A stretch of DNA of 64,000 nt, taken from contig CAWELM010000014.1 of the NCBI GenBank assembly GCA_963809815.1, forward strand, positions 248,001 to 312,000, read 5' to 3'. Under the pieces are notes generated by a model. That model was given only the letters and a program-made list of their open reading frames with translations. It searched no databases and was not told where the DNA came from. The stretch is from CAVVJA01 sp963809815 (GTDB taxonomy: Bacteria > Actinomycetota > Actinomycetes > Mycobacteriales > Jatrophihabitantaceae). Position numbers and translations under genes: made by a program. Below are positions 51,788-59,111 of the stretch, in pieces. Numbering within the stretch: the first letter of the stretch is position 1; every line of letters begins with the position of its first letter.

Positions 51788-52937
51788 CCGCTGGCTGTGG
51801 TGGGGCTGGCTGCTCTTTGCCGGCGTGAACACGATTGCCATGTTCGTCTTTGCCGGCGCAGAGACCGTTCCGTTCCACTTCGTCTGGATCAGCCTTTCGG
51901 TGGTCTACGGGCTGCAGTTGTGGTCCGCGGGCCGTACGTACACCGTTCTGGCCCTCGTAGGCGTGCTCACTGGATGCGCGCTCGTGCTGCACGTACACAA
52001 CAACGTGATCGGCTGGGAGGAGACCACCGAGGTTCCGTTGATGACGCTGGTATTCCTCGCCATGGTGTGGCACGTGCGACGTCGCACGAAGGCCGAGTAC
52101 CGCGCCCGGACCCTTGCGGAGAGCGAGCGAGAAATGCGCGAGGCGCAACGTCGCTTCGTCCGGTTCGCATCGCACGAGTTGCGCACTCCGATGACCGTCG
52201 CCCGCGGGTACGCCGAACTCATCCGCGACAACGCTACTGACGACCAGACCCGCGAAGACGCGATCGTTGTCCTGGAGGAGCTGGAGACCCTCAACGGAAT
52301 CGCCGAGCGGCTGCTGACCCTGGCCAGGTCCGAACAACCCAGCCTGCTCCGGGTGCAGGAAGTGGATGTGGACCTGTTGCTTCAACGGGCGGTCAAGCGG
52401 TGGCGGCCGGCCGCCGACCGGAACTGGTCAATCCACACCCACAGCGGCGTGATCACAGCAGACCAGGAGCGCCTCGAGGCGGCGCTCGACTGCCTGCTCG
52501 ACAACGCCGTTCGGTACACGCAGGACGGCGGTCACATCGACCTGCACAGCGAACGCCGGCAGGGTGAAGTAATCATCCGTGTGCGGGACGACGGGATCGG
52601 CATCCCACCCGACGAGCGGCAGCACGTCTTTGAAAGCTTCCGGGCCGGACCGGTCCGCCCCGGCACCGGCATGGGCCTTGCCATTGTCCGGGCCGTCCTG
52701 GAAGCGCACGGTGGCTCGGTGGCCCTTCAGGATGCCCGGGGTGGCGGCTGCGAGTTCGTGCTCCGACTGCCCACCTCGCGAAGGACGCCGGCGGTGCCGC
52801 CGGCCGCTCCGCCTACGGCGCCGGCCACTGCGCCCGCCGCCGACGAGCGACCGGCCGAGGTCCGGGTCTTCGGCGGTTACCAGCCGTCGACGAACGGGCA
52901 TTCGGCGGGTCACGACGTAGACCTGACGCTTACCTGA
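51759..52937 (+). CDS. Sensor histidine kinase without large outer domain
   Basis: 392 residues from ATG 51759, overlapping the regulator gene. Four closely spaced helices occupy residues 12-115 (WWGWLLFAGVNTIAMFVFAG, FVWISLSVVYGLQLW, TVLALVGVLTGCALVLHVH, PLMTLVFLAMVWHVRRRTK), so sensing is probably intramembrane. HisKA: RRFVRFASHELRTPMTVARG; HATPase: LLDNAVRYTQDGGHIDLH, VRDDGIGIPPDERQHVFESF, GTGMGLAIVRAVLEAHGGSV. A 70-residue Pro/Ala-rich C-terminal tail is unusual and could bind a partner. Confidence 0.9.
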   Translation: MSATASSRADRWLWWGWLLFAGVNTIAMFVFAGAETVPFHFVWISLSVVYGLQLWSAGRTYTVLALVGVLTGCALVLHVHNNVIGWEETTEVPLMTLVFLAMVWHVRRRTKAEYRARTLAESEREMREAQRRFVRFASHELRTPMTVARGYAELIRDNATDDQTREDAIVVLEELETLNGIAERLLTLARSEQPSLLRVQEVDVDLLLQRAVKRWRPAADRNWSIHTHSGVITADQERLEAALDCLLDNAVRYTQDGGHIDLHSERRQGEVIIRVRDDGIGIPPDERQHVFESFRAGPVRPGTGMGLAIVRAVLEAHGGSVALQDARGGGCEFVLRLPTSRRTPAVPPAAPPTAPATAPAADERPAEVRVFGGYQPSTNGHSAGHDVDLTLT

Positions 52938-52964
52938 CCAGCCGTCGAGGCTGCCGACCGGGGG

Positions 52965-53573
52965 CTACTCGTCCCGATGGGTGAACGACGTCGACGGGCG
53001 TGGTCCGGGTGAGGTGAACCGGGCTCGATCGTCCGGCGCCTCGGATTCGCGGCGCGGCGTTGCCGATCGGCTGGGAGCGCTCGGCGGGGTGACGGACGAG
53101 GACGACCGCGCCGGATCGTCCGCCCGCTCGCTCGGCGTCGGCTCGTTCTCCCGCTCGGTCGGCGTCGAAGGTGCACCAGGCGGAACGACGGGCGAAGGCC
53201 GGGGCGCAAGGCTCGCCCGCTGGTGATGGTCGCCCGGATCGAATTGCGAGGTCGTGCTCGTCTGGACCGGGACGCCAGTGCGCGGGCTGTCATGAGCAGC
53301 TGCCATTCCGCTCACCCCGGTGGCCACTGTCACGGCGAGGGCGGCGCTGACCAGGATCGTACGGCGGCGCGTCGGTCCCGACCGGAGCCGAGGGAGCCCG
53401 GTGAGTAGCAGCTGATTCAGCTCGGGCGGTGGTGCAGGAGGCTGCAGGTGGCGCAGTTCCCGCAGCTCACGCAAAGGCGAGTCAAGAATGTCGCCCGGTG
53501 CGGGCAGCAGTTCGTCGATGGGCGTGACTCCTGAACTCCGGGCCGCCCATGGGTGCGATACGTCATCGTTCAT
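52965..53573 (-). CDS. Putative anti-sigma factor, single-pass membrane protein
   Basis: 202 residues from ATG 53573. The N-terminal 70 residues (GVTPIDELLPAPGDILDSPL, RELRELRHLQPPAPPPELNQ) would be cytosolic and leucine/proline-rich; one helix follows (TRRRTILVSAALAVTVATGV), then a Ser/Pro/Arg/Glu-rich outer tail of about 100 residues. There is no zinc motif. Topology and position 26 bases after an ECF sigma gene resemble SigD-RsdA type pairs, but no sequence family could be recognised, so the anti-sigma role is inference. Confidence 0.55.
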   Translation of the reverse strand: MNDDVSHPWAARSSGVTPIDELLPAPGDILDSPLRELRELRHLQPPAPPPELNQLLLTGLPRLRSGPTRRRTILVSAALAVTVATGVSGMAAAHDSPRTGVPVQTSTTSQFDPGDHHQRASLAPRPSPVVPPGAPSTPTERENEPTPSERADDPARSSSSVTPPSAPSRSATPRRESEAPDDRARFTSPGPRPSTSFTHRDE

Positions 53574-53599
53574 CTCGGCGTCGTCATCGTCGGACGTCC

Positions 53600-54151
53600 T
53601 TACGCCGTTACGCCCTGCTCGATCACGATTTGGCGAAGCTTTCGCACGGCCCGGTGCTGGAGCTGCTTCACCGCACCCGGTGATCGACCGATGACCGTCG
53701 CGACCTCCTGTACCGAAAGGTCGGCGACTACCCGCAGGACGAGGACCTCGCGCTGGTCCGCCGGGAGATCACGCAGCAGCTCGACGACACGCGCCGTGCC
53801 GAGCAACTCCATCGCCTCGTGCTCCGCCGAGGCAGCGGAGCGGAGGTCGGACGCGACGTCGTATTGGTACCAGACCGGCTGGCGGCGTCGACGGCGCGCA
53901 TCGTCGACCATCCGGGCGTGCGCCACCGACATGACGAACGTGCGCAGCCCGGCCGCGCCACCGGACAGTTCCCGCAGCCGAGGTAGCGCAGCAAGGAACA
54001 CATCACTGGTAACTGCCTCTGGATCGGCCACGCCCTTCGCCGTGAGATAGCCGAGTACGACCGGGGCCAGCTCCTCATAGATCACTCGGAAGGCGGCGGC
54101 CTCGCCGGCCTGGGCCGCGCGAACTACGCCGTCGGTGATCGGCGCCGCCAT
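53600..54151 (-). CDS. ECF-type RNA polymerase sigma factor
   Basis: 183 residues from ATG 54151. Region 2: AFRVIYEELAPVVLGYLTAK, VTSDVFLAALPRLREL, LRTFVMSVAHARMVDDAR. Region 4: LLRDLPADQREVLVLRVVAD, LSVQEVATVIGRSPGAVKQL, HRAVRKLRQ. It is followed by the putative membrane anti-sigma factor and faces the flavin electron-transfer operon across 321 bases. An ECF-like promoter motif occurs in front of that operon. Confidence 0.88.
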   Translation of the reverse strand: MAAPITDGVVRAAQAGEAAAFRVIYEELAPVVLGYLTAKGVADPEAVTSDVFLAALPRLRELSGGAAGLRTFVMSVAHARMVDDARRRRRQPVWYQYDVASDLRSAASAEHEAMELLGTARVVELLRDLPADQREVLVLRVVADLSVQEVATVIGRSPGAVKQLQHRAVRKLRQIVIEQGVTA

Positions 54152-54472
54152 GCCTGTCCTGCCGTCCTGTCGTCGGTGGCGGCACGACGATGGGCGGGCC
54201 AGCCATCGTGCCGACTTGCTGCGCGTGTCGGCCGCGTCCCCGACGGCGCCAACGGCGCCCGACCTGACAGTTGGCTCGAGGCGCAGTCATACCGCGCCTG
54301 CCGAGCCGGCGCAAGCGGGCGGCGCGCGTTACGCGAATCGGTATGTCCTTCGTTCATCGGGCAATTCACCCGCGTAACCCAGCGAGTCGATGCAGCGATA
54401 ACGGTCGCGGGGCCTAGGGGGACCTACGCCAGACGGCCGGCCGGATCACATCGGCGGGCCCGAAGGAGGAGC
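54152..54472. other. 321-base divergent region between ECF sigma gene and electron-transfer operon
   Basis: No gene recognised. It contains the GTAACC-N16-CGATAA motif in front of the rightward operon, and a GCGTTACGC dyad near 54328 that reads GTAACG on the other strand, toward the sigma gene. The region ends with GAAGGAGGAGC, the ribosome binding site of the first operon gene. Confidence 0.5.
54374..54401 (+). promoter_or_regulatory. ECF-type promoter candidate GTAACC-N16-CGATAA
   Basis: The -35 has the AAC core common to ECF-dependent promoters, and the 16-base spacing is right. A transcript starting near 54408 would have a leader of about 65 bases. The divergent ECF sigma factor is the obvious candidate to read it. 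Confidence 0.42.
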
Positions 54473-54730
54473 GTGAAGCGCAGCCGCCGCCTCGTGACGA
54501 CTCTTGGGCTCACTACCGGACTGGCGATCGGCGCGCTCGGTGTGCTCTCGACCGTCGACGGTCCGGCTCCGTCCAAACCCGCACCGGCACCCGCAACGTC
54601 CGCACCATCGGACTCGAGAACCCAGGCCGAGCTCGCCCGGCTGCAGGCCGAGCTGGTCGTCGACGCGCGCCGCGCGACCGAGCTCCGCTCACAAATTACG
54701 CGTCTGCGACGGAACGCCCACCGTGGCTGA
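54473..54730 (+). CDS. Small membrane-anchored coiled-coil protein
   Basis: 85 residues from GTG 54473, two bases after GAAGGAGGA. An N-terminal signal anchor (LVTTLGLTTGLAIGALGVLS), a short Pro/Ala spacer, then a charged heptad-like helix (RTQAELARLQAELVVDARRA, ELRSQITRLRRN). No cysteines. The next gene encodes a larger protein of the same plan, and the two overlap by eight bases, so they may form a hetero-coiled coil outside the membrane. No family recognised. Confidence 0.7.
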   Translation: MKRSRRLVTTLGLTTGLAIGALGVLSTVDGPAPSKPAPAPATSAPSDSRTQAELARLQAELVVDARRATELRSQITRLRRNAHRG

Positions 54731-55253
54731 GCCGGGCCGGCGAGCGCGTTGGACCGCTGCTCTTGTGGCCGCCCCGGGTGCCGCCGCTGTACTGGCCGGC
54801 GCGACCGCTTGGGCTGCTCACACCAGGCCCGCCACCGCGAACGGCGGGTCCTCACCGGTGGTCCGGGCGCCGGCGTCCGCTGACGCCACCACCCTCCGCT
54901 CGGTGCAGCAGTCCGCCGCCGCAAACCGTCGGGAGCTCGAACGACTCCAACAACAGCTGACGAGTCTGCGCCGTCAGCTGTCCTCGGGCCAAACCACCAC
55001 TCGGTCCGCGTCCCGGTCCACGGCGCCGCGCTCGACCGGAGCGGCACCCACGACCGCCCGCGGCACGGTCCCGCGAGCAACTGCCGGCCCGGCGCTCCCG
55101 GAGCCGTCTGCGTCGGCCGCTGTGCCCGCCACCTCCGCGGCGGCGCCAGCGCCGGCCGCCCCCACTCCGGCGCCGACCGTCGCGCCCAGCCCGCCGCCGA
55201 CATCGACGCCCCCGCCTACCCAGGCGTCGACCGGGGCTTCCGGGAAGCCGTGA
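54723..55253 (+). CDS. Membrane-anchored coiled-coil protein with Pro/Ala/Thr tail
   Basis: 176 residues from GTG 54723. Anchor helix (WTAALVAAPGAAAVLAGATA), a coiled-coil segment (LRSVQQSAAANRRELERLQQ, QLTSLRRQL) and about 95 residues of Pro/Ala/Thr/Ser-rich sequence to the end. In related actinobacterial loci this place is usually held by an anchored, Pro-rich protein ending in an FMN-binding domain with a Gly-Ala-Thr flavinylation motif. Here neither domain nor motif is seen. Its stop overlaps the apbE start. It may be a truncated or different partner. Confidence 0.7.
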   Translation: MAEPGRRARWTAALVAAPGAAAVLAGATAWAAHTRPATANGGSSPVVRAPASADATTLRSVQQSAAANRRELERLQQQLTSLRRQLSSGQTTTRSASRSTAPRSTGAAPTTARGTVPRATAGPALPEPSASAAVPATSAAAPAPAAPTPAPTVAPSPPPTSTPPPTQASTGASGKP

Positions 55254-56230
55254 TGACGTCGCCGACCGCGCTGCCTCCGCTGTCGGAGCTGACTGCGTCC
55301 GGCGACCTGGTGAGCACGTTCCGGAGCATGGCTACGAATGTCACCGTGCGAATACGAAACGGCTGGGCGGCCCAGCCCGGATGCCTGGATCGCGTCATCG
55401 CCGTGTTCCGCGACGTGGAGACGCAGTGCACGCGATTCGAGCCAACCAGCGCACTCATGCGGGCCAACGCGGCGGGTGGCGACTGGTGCATCGTCCCGCT
55501 TCGCTGCTACGCGGCGATCCGCGCGGCGGTTGGCGCCTACCGGATGACGGGCGGCCGCTTCGACCCGCGCGTGCTGCGAGCGCTCGAGGCGATCGGATAC
55601 GACCGGTCCTGGCCGCTGCCGGCTAGGCCGCAACCCGTCAGCGCGCCTCGACCTCCTGTCCCAGTGCGCGGCAGTTGGCTCGTGGAATTCGACGATGACC
55701 GGCTGGCGGTGCGGATCGGCCAGCTGCCCGTTGATCTCGGCGGTATCGGCAAGGGACTGGCATTGCGCTGGGCCGCCGCCGAGGTGATCTCGGAGTGCCC
55801 GGACTTCTTGCTCCAGGCCGGTGGCGATTGTTACCTGGCGGGTGACGGTCCGACCGGCGACGGGTGGCAGGTCGCGGTCGAGGACCCGCGCGGCAGTCCG
55901 ACTCCGGTCGCGGTGCTCACGTTGCGCGATCAAGCCTGCGCCACCTCCTCGACTGAGGTCCGGCACTGGACGTCCGGCGGCCGCGAGGTGCATCACTTGA
56001 TCGATCCGGCCACCGGCGAACCGGCCGAGTCCGGCCTGTTGTCGGTCACGGTCGTCGCGCCGGACCCGGCGATCGCCGAGGTGTGGAGCAAGGTGCTGTT
56101 CCTGGGCGGGCGGGAGCAAATCGCGGCGACGGCCGAGAGGCAGGAGCTAGCCGCTGCGTGGGTGGCTGACAACGGCGACCTGCGGACGAGTTCGTGCTTG
56201 GACCCGTCGGTGATCTGGCGGGCCGGATGA
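55250..56230 (+). CDS. apbE: FAD:protein FMN transferase (ApbE family)
   Basis: 326 residues from GTG 55250 or ATG 55253. ApbE moves FMN from FAD to a Thr/Ser of a target protein. Motifs: TFRSMATNVTVRI, GGRFDPRVLRALEAIGYD, VDLGGIGKGLALRWAAAEV, LLQAGGDCYLAGDGPTGDGW, the Mg/FAD region ATSSTEVRHW, HHLIDPATGEPAESGLLSV. No signal peptide is evident, so it may act from the cytoplasmic side or need another export route. It overlaps both neighbours by four bases. No obvious substrate protein lies in the operon. Confidence 0.9.
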   Translation: MMTSPTALPPLSELTASGDLVSTFRSMATNVTVRIRNGWAAQPGCLDRVIAVFRDVETQCTRFEPTSALMRANAAGGDWCIVPLRCYAAIRAAVGAYRMTGGRFDPRVLRALEAIGYDRSWPLPARPQPVSAPRPPVPVRGSWLVEFDDDRLAVRIGQLPVDLGGIGKGLALRWAAAEVISECPDFLLQAGGDCYLAGDGPTGDGWQVAVEDPRGSPTPVAVLTLRDQACATSSTEVRHWTSGGREVHHLIDPATGEPAESGLLSVTVVAPDPAIAEVWSKVLFLGGREQIAATAERQELAAAWVADNGDLRTSSCLDPSVIWRAG

Positions 56231-56901
56231 CCACCATGCGCGGCCAACCGATCCTCCGCCGGACGATCGTCGGACTTGCCGCGACCCTGAGCGCCGCCGT
56301 CACCGGTGTGCTGATCGGCTCGGCTATCGGCGTCGTCGAGGGGAACCGGATGGCGCCGTGGATGATCGCTCGGGCCACCGGCATCAGCGCCTACCTGTTG
56401 CTGGTGTTGCTGGTGGTACTCGGACTGCTGCTGTCGCATCCGTCGCGCACCCGGGTCGCCCGGCCCAGCCCGGCCACCCGCATCCGGCTGCACATCGTGT
56501 TGGCGGCGCTGACCCTCGCGTCGACGATCGCACACATCGTTGTGCTCGCCACCGACAGGTTCGCGGGCGTCGGATGGCGAGGCGCCGGCCTGCCCATGCA
56601 GTCCGCCTACCGTCCGGTCGCAGTCACGCTGGGCGTCCTCGGGGCGTGGGCCGGCCTCGTGGTGGGCAGCACGGCGCTACTGGCCGGACACCTACCCCAG
56701 CGACTGTGGTGGCGCGTGCACAAGGTCGCGATCGTCGCGCTGCTACTGGTCTGGTTGCACGGCGTGCTCGCGGGTGGTGACACGGCGATGCTGCGCTGGC
56801 TCTATCTCTCGACCGGCGGCCTGGTCGCAGTCGTCGCGCTGTCCCGGTATGCCGCGCGAACCCCCGCCGAGCAGATCGCACATCGACAGGCCGATCGATG
56901 A
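56227..56901 (+). CDS. Ferric-reductase-like transmembrane heme protein
   Basis: 224 residues from ATG 56227 (ATGA overlap with apbE). Six helices: RTIVGLAATLSAAVTGVLIG, MIARATGISAYLLLVLLVVL, RLHIVLAALTLASTIAHIVV, AVTLGVLGAWAGLVVGSTAL, VHKVAIVALLLVWLHGVLAG and WLYLSTGGLVAVVALSRY. Four His (LHIVL, AHIVV, VHKVA, LHGVL) are spaced to bind two b-type hemes across the membrane. There is no flavin/NAD domain in the same chain, so electrons must come from partners, probably the NuoF-like protein and ferredoxin encoded next. Confidence 0.88.
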   Translation: MTTMRGQPILRRTIVGLAATLSAAVTGVLIGSAIGVVEGNRMAPWMIARATGISAYLLLVLLVVLGLLLSHPSRTRVARPSPATRIRLHIVLAALTLASTIAHIVVLATDRFAGVGWRGAGLPMQSAYRPVAVTLGVLGAWAGLVVGSTALLAGHLPQRLWWRVHKVAIVALLLVWLHGVLAGGDTAMLRWLYLSTGGLVAVVALSRYAARTPAEQIAHRQADR

Positions 56902-58184
56902 CTGCCCTGCCCGCGCTGGCGCCGCTCACCGACGGACGCCTGCTCCCCGCGCCGGTCAGCTACCCGGTCGGCTGGACGCAGCCGCTCACGTCCCTGATGC
57001 CGGACGACCTCGACGCCCACCTGGCACGGTACGGAGACCGACCGCGGTTCACCCACCGATCGGGTGCCCGGCTGATCTCCGCTCTCGCGGCAACCGAGCT
57101 GGACGGGTGCGGCGGCGGTCATTTCCCGGTCGCGGCCAAGTGGCGGGCGCATCGCGACGCCGGCGGCGGTGGTGTCGTCGTCGCGAACGGAGCCGAGAGC
57201 GAACCCGCCAGTGCCAAGGACGTCGCGCTACTGCAGCTTCGCCCGCACCTCGTGCTCGACGGGTTGGTCTGCGCCGCGGAGGCCCTCGGCGCGCGATCGC
57301 TCGTCGTGTGGCTGCATGAGGGCGCGTCATCGCCGTTCGCATCCGTGACGCGCGCCCTCGCCGAGCGTCGCGCCGCCGGGCTGGCCGAGCCGATCGTCCA
57401 TCTCGCGACCGCTCCGCGCCGGTACGTGGCCGGAGAGTCGAGCGCGATCGTCCGCGCGCTGTCCGGCGGCCCCGCGCGACCGGAGTTCCGCCGGGTGCCG
57501 GCTGCGGTGCGCGGCGTCCACGGTCGGCCGACATTGATCCAGAACGTCGAGACCCTGGCCCGAACGGCGATGATCGCACGAAGTGCTTCAGGCCGACCGG
57601 CGGCAGCGCGGCTGTTCACGATCGCCACCGCCGGCGAGCGCACAGTCATCGAGGTGGCGGGCACAACGACGCTCACCCAGGCGATCGACAGCGTCCTCGG
57701 ACCGCGTCCCCATCAGGCGGCGCTGGTCGGGGGGTACGGCGGGACCTGGGTTAGCTGGCAGGTGCTGTCCTCGCTGCCGGCCAACGAGCGAGCGGCTCGG
57801 GCCCAGGGGCTGTCGTTCGGAGCGGGGGTCTTGCTTCCATTGGGCACGCAGGGCTGCGGGCTGGCGGAAGCGGCGGCCATCGCCGAGTTCTTGGCCGCCG
57901 AAAGCGCCCGGCAGTGCGGACCCTGCCGGTTCGGGCTACGCGCCTCAGCCGAAGCGTTGACGTCAATCGTCGACCTTCGGGCCCGCTCCGCGGAGGTAGG
58001 GCGGCTGGCCGGCATGCTCGAGGAAGTGTCCGGACGGGGCGCTTGCCACCATCCGGACGGCGCAGTCCGGATGATTCGCAGCGCCATGGCCACCTTTGCG
58101 TCGGACGTTCACTCGCACGTCGCCGGCAGCGGCTGCCGGCACGGGGGCGACGATCAGTTCTTTCCCACCCCGGTCGGGGACTGA
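56898..58184 (+). CDS. NuoF-like NADH-binding flavoprotein
   Basis: 428 residues from ATG 56898 (ATGA overlap). It resembles the 51-kDa subunit of complex I: LDGCGGGHFPVAAKWRAHRD is the FMN/NADH site, GVVVANGAESEPASAKDVAL and HLVLDGLVCAAEALGARSLV follow, then the SLBB-like HGRPTLIQNVETLARTA. In the iron-sulphur region only ARQCGPCRFG and the late GACHHPDG cysteines remain; the first Cys of the usual CxxCxxC is Ala. It should oxidise NAD(P)H and pass electrons to the ferredoxin and heme protein of the operon. It is not part of a nuo operon. Confidence 0.88.
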   Translation: MTALPALAPLTDGRLLPAPVSYPVGWTQPLTSLMPDDLDAHLARYGDRPRFTHRSGARLISALAATELDGCGGGHFPVAAKWRAHRDAGGGGVVVANGAESEPASAKDVALLQLRPHLVLDGLVCAAEALGARSLVVWLHEGASSPFASVTRALAERRAAGLAEPIVHLATAPRRYVAGESSAIVRALSGGPARPEFRRVPAAVRGVHGRPTLIQNVETLARTAMIARSASGRPAAARLFTIATAGERTVIEVAGTTTLTQAIDSVLGPRPHQAALVGGYGGTWVSWQVLSSLPANERAARAQGLSFGAGVLLPLGTQGCGLAEAAAIAEFLAAESARQCGPCRFGLRASAEALTSIVDLRARSAEVGRLAGMLEEVSGRGACHHPDGAVRMIRSAMATFASDVHSHVAGSGCRHGGDDQFFPTPVGD

Positions 58185-58188
58185 GCAC

Positions 58189-58428
58189 GTGGGTACCCAC
58201 CGACGCCACCGCGAAGACCATGGCCGGCTGCGCGTCGATCCGGTGCAGTGCGAGGCGGTGGGTATTTGCCTGCACGTGGCTCCGACGCTAATTCGCGCTG
58301 ATCGTTGGGGATTTCCTATCACCGCGCCTGATCTTTCCGGCCGCGCTGAGCATCGCGCGGCTCGGGCGGCGGTCGCGGCGTGTCCCCGTCGGGCACTGTT
58401 CATCGAGACCCCGCTCGGTACCGATTGA
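58189..58428 (+). CDS. Ferredoxin, 3Fe-4S type
   Basis: 79 residues from GTG 58189, four bases past the preceding stop. Three cysteines in the arrangement of single 3Fe-4S ferredoxins: QCEAVGICLHVAPTLIRADR and, 45 or so residues later, VAACPRRALFIE. The segment DRWGFPI matches the usual strand between ligands. It is the last gene of the operon, and a strong hairpin starts at the base after the stop. It probably links the NuoF-like protein with the heme protein. Confidence 0.88.
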   Translation: MGTHRRHREDHGRLRVDPVQCEAVGICLHVAPTLIRADRWGFPITAPDLSGRAEHRAARAAVAACPRRALFIETPLGTD

Positions 58429-58466
58429 TATGCATATTCCGCGGGCAGGACACCGGAATATGCATA
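58429..58466. terminator. Long hairpin after ferredoxin gene, repeat family member 2
   Basis: Thirteen-base perfect arms TATGCATATTCCG (58429-58441) and CGGAATATGCATA (58454-58466), loop of 12. It starts directly after the ferredoxin stop and lies between convergent genes, so it can terminate both. The arms match the copCD hairpin at all but one or two positions. Confidence 0.7.
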
Positions 58467-58486
58467 CTGATTGCGCTCGGCGGCCC

Positions 58487-59047
58487 TCAGAGGCCAGCGG
58501 CAGCCTTGCGGGCCCGATAGGCGGCGACGGCCGCACGGTTGCCGCAGCCCGCCTCGCAGAAGCGCTTTGACCGATTCTTGGACAGATCGATCACCACGCT
58601 CGAGCAGGTCGGGAAGGCGCAGATCCGCAGCCGGGACAACTCCTTGCCGCGTACCACGTCGACGAACGCCATCGCGGCCTCGACTGCCATCCTGGTGGCA
58701 AGTGGCGCCTCCGGCGGCGTCGCGTGTAGGTGGTAGTCCCACCTGTCGTGGCGGACCAGCTGCGGCAGCGCGTTGGCCTCGCGCAGCAGGCCATTGATGA
58801 TCTCGACGACGGTCTCCTCGTCGACCTCCCACAGCCGCCGCAGTCGAGGGCGCAGCTCGCGTACCGCGCGCAGCTCCGCTTCGTCTCGCCGGCGATCACC
58901 CGTCCACCCCCAGGCCCGGACGAATTCATCGAGCGCCGCGAGGTCGGGCAAGTTCTCGTCGTCCCCGTCGTCGGTGTTGACCAGAGCCGCCGCGGCCGCG
59001 AGTGCAACCTCTGTGTCATGAGCAAAAATCAAGTTGACTCCTGTCAC
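58487..59047 (-). CDS. CGNR zinc-finger / ABATE domain transcription regulator
   Basis: About 186 residues from GTG 59047; ATG 59080 gives 197 but lies within the likely promoter. An ABATE-type N-terminal domain (TEVALAAAAALVNTDDGDDE, LDEFVRAWGWTG, DRWDYHLHATPPEAPLATRM) and the C-terminal zinc finger: RICAFPTCSSVVIDLSKNRS, KRFCEAGCGNRAAVAAYRAR. These are presumed DNA-binding proteins that sense small ligands. It is divergent from the EamA transporter and likely controls it. Confidence 0.88.
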   Translation of the reverse strand: MTGVNLIFAHDTEVALAAAAALVNTDDGDDENLPDLAALDEFVRAWGWTGDRRRDEAELRAVRELRPRLRRLWEVDEETVVEIINGLLREANALPQLVRHDRWDYHLHATPPEAPLATRMAVEAAMAFVDVVRGKELSRLRICAFPTCSSVVIDLSKNRSKRFCEAGCGNRAAVAAYRARKAAAGL

Positions 59048-59101
59048 GGGCTTCACTAGTCTCCAAGCTGTCATCAGCATACATGTCTTTGACTAATGAC
59101 A
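59034..59101 (+). promoter_or_regulatory. EamA promoter with repeated TTGACT-N2-TG(T/A)CA motif
   Basis: TTGACTCCTGTCA (59034-59046) and TTGACTAATGACA (59089-59101) agree at 11 of 13 bases. The first TTGACT with TAGTCT (59057-59062), 17 bases apart, could be the EamA promoter. The second lies too close to the start to be a -35, so both may also be operator sites for the divergent CGNR regulator. Confidence 0.4.
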
Positions 59102-59111
59102 GGGGCCTTTG

